NCBI RefSeq assembly: GCF_028737325.1
Contig: NZ_JAQZCH010000002.1
Coordinates: 558,001 to 622,000 of the forward strand
Length of the DNA: 64,000 bases
Reading direction: 5' to 3'
From: Microbacterium thalli
GTDB lineage: Bacteria > Actinomycetota > Actinomycetes > Actinomycetales > Microbacteriaceae
The notes beneath the pieces are model-generated. The model had not been told where the DNA came from, made no database searches, and worked only from the letters and a program-made list of their open reading frames with translations. This document shows positions 63,900-64,000 of this stretch, piece after piece. Every line of letters starts with the position of its first letter. Position 1 is the stretch's first letter. Made by a program: the position numbers and the translations under genes.

Positions 63900-64000
63900 C
63901 TCGAGGGAAACCTCTCTGCAGGGACGCAGGTGTAGCGTCGGGTCCCCTCAGTGTCGAGGTGCCCAGTTTCCCCCGACGGCGCACTCGTGTTTCCGGTCGG

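Overview
The window is about 70% G+C, dense with genes, and reads as an ordinary chromosomal segment of a Gram-positive actinobacterium. Gene content and order fit a Microbacteriaceae member, probably Microbacterium: alaS-ruvX-mltG-aroE-aroC-aroK-aroB-aroQ-efp-nusB, yebC next to ruvCAB and yajC-secDF-relA, thrS followed by a HIT protein, and a C50 carotenoid operon of Corynebacterium type. I see no prophage, insertion sequence, CRISPR array or integrase. The genus is inferred from gene order and protein resemblance, not from a marker-gene search.

Layout. 1-4854: nicotinate phosphoribosyltransferase, a DUF3039 zinc-ribbon protein and an ABC exporter pair whose ATPase has a long Glu-Pro repeat. 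5060-12067: a cell-surface polymer locus with a CTP/NTP-sugar or choline-phosphate nucleotidyltransferase, a family 2 glycosyltransferase and three CDP-glycerol glycerophosphotransferase (TagF-like) proteins. 12111-16949: an HtrA-type protease, a DapC/KAT-like aminotransferase, a nitrilase-family amidase, a DUF6328 membrane protein, initiator tRNA and a MarR regulator. 17035-22085: crtE-crtB-crtI-crtYe-crtYf-crtEb, almost entirely translationally coupled, for a decaprenoxanthin-type C50 carotenoid. 22157-26775: a metallo-beta-lactamase/Rieske fusion and a SNF2 helicase. 26824-36470: the shikimate/alaS cluster, all on the minus strand. 36539-44587: a small membrane protein, rpsD, a TPR-Nudix fusion, rarA, a DUF349 protein and relA. 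44637-51143: secF, secD, yajC, ruvB, ruvA, ruvC and yebC. 51154-54933: the vitamin B6 locus pdxT-pdxS divergent from pdxR-pdxY. 54938-59954: a lipoprotein, HIT protein, thrS, an ArsB/SLC13-like permease and a two-ACT protein. 60006-64000: a small unknown protein, four tRNAs (Gly, Cys, Val-GAC on minus; Val-CAC on plus), a VIT-family transporter, a solitary PemK/MazF-like protein and amtB.

How it works together. Many genes are joined by 1-4 base stop/start overlaps (GTGA, ATGA, TGATG), so translational coupling is widespread. A second recurrent design is a TAnnnT hexamer 6-7 bases before an ATG or GTG. At least a dozen genes start this way, including ruvA, ruvC, yebC, rarA and pdxR, and are probably leaderless. 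Several promoters are also placed inside the stop codon or terminator of the preceding gene.

No clearly new multi-gene system stands out. The best leads are the surface polymer locus, the MarR operator lying on the carotenoid promoter, the terminator/promoter overlap after htrA, the Glu-Pro-rich ABC ATPase, the Rieske fusion, and two unusual RNA structures: the rpsD leader, and a pair of mutually exclusive hairpins downstream of yebC.
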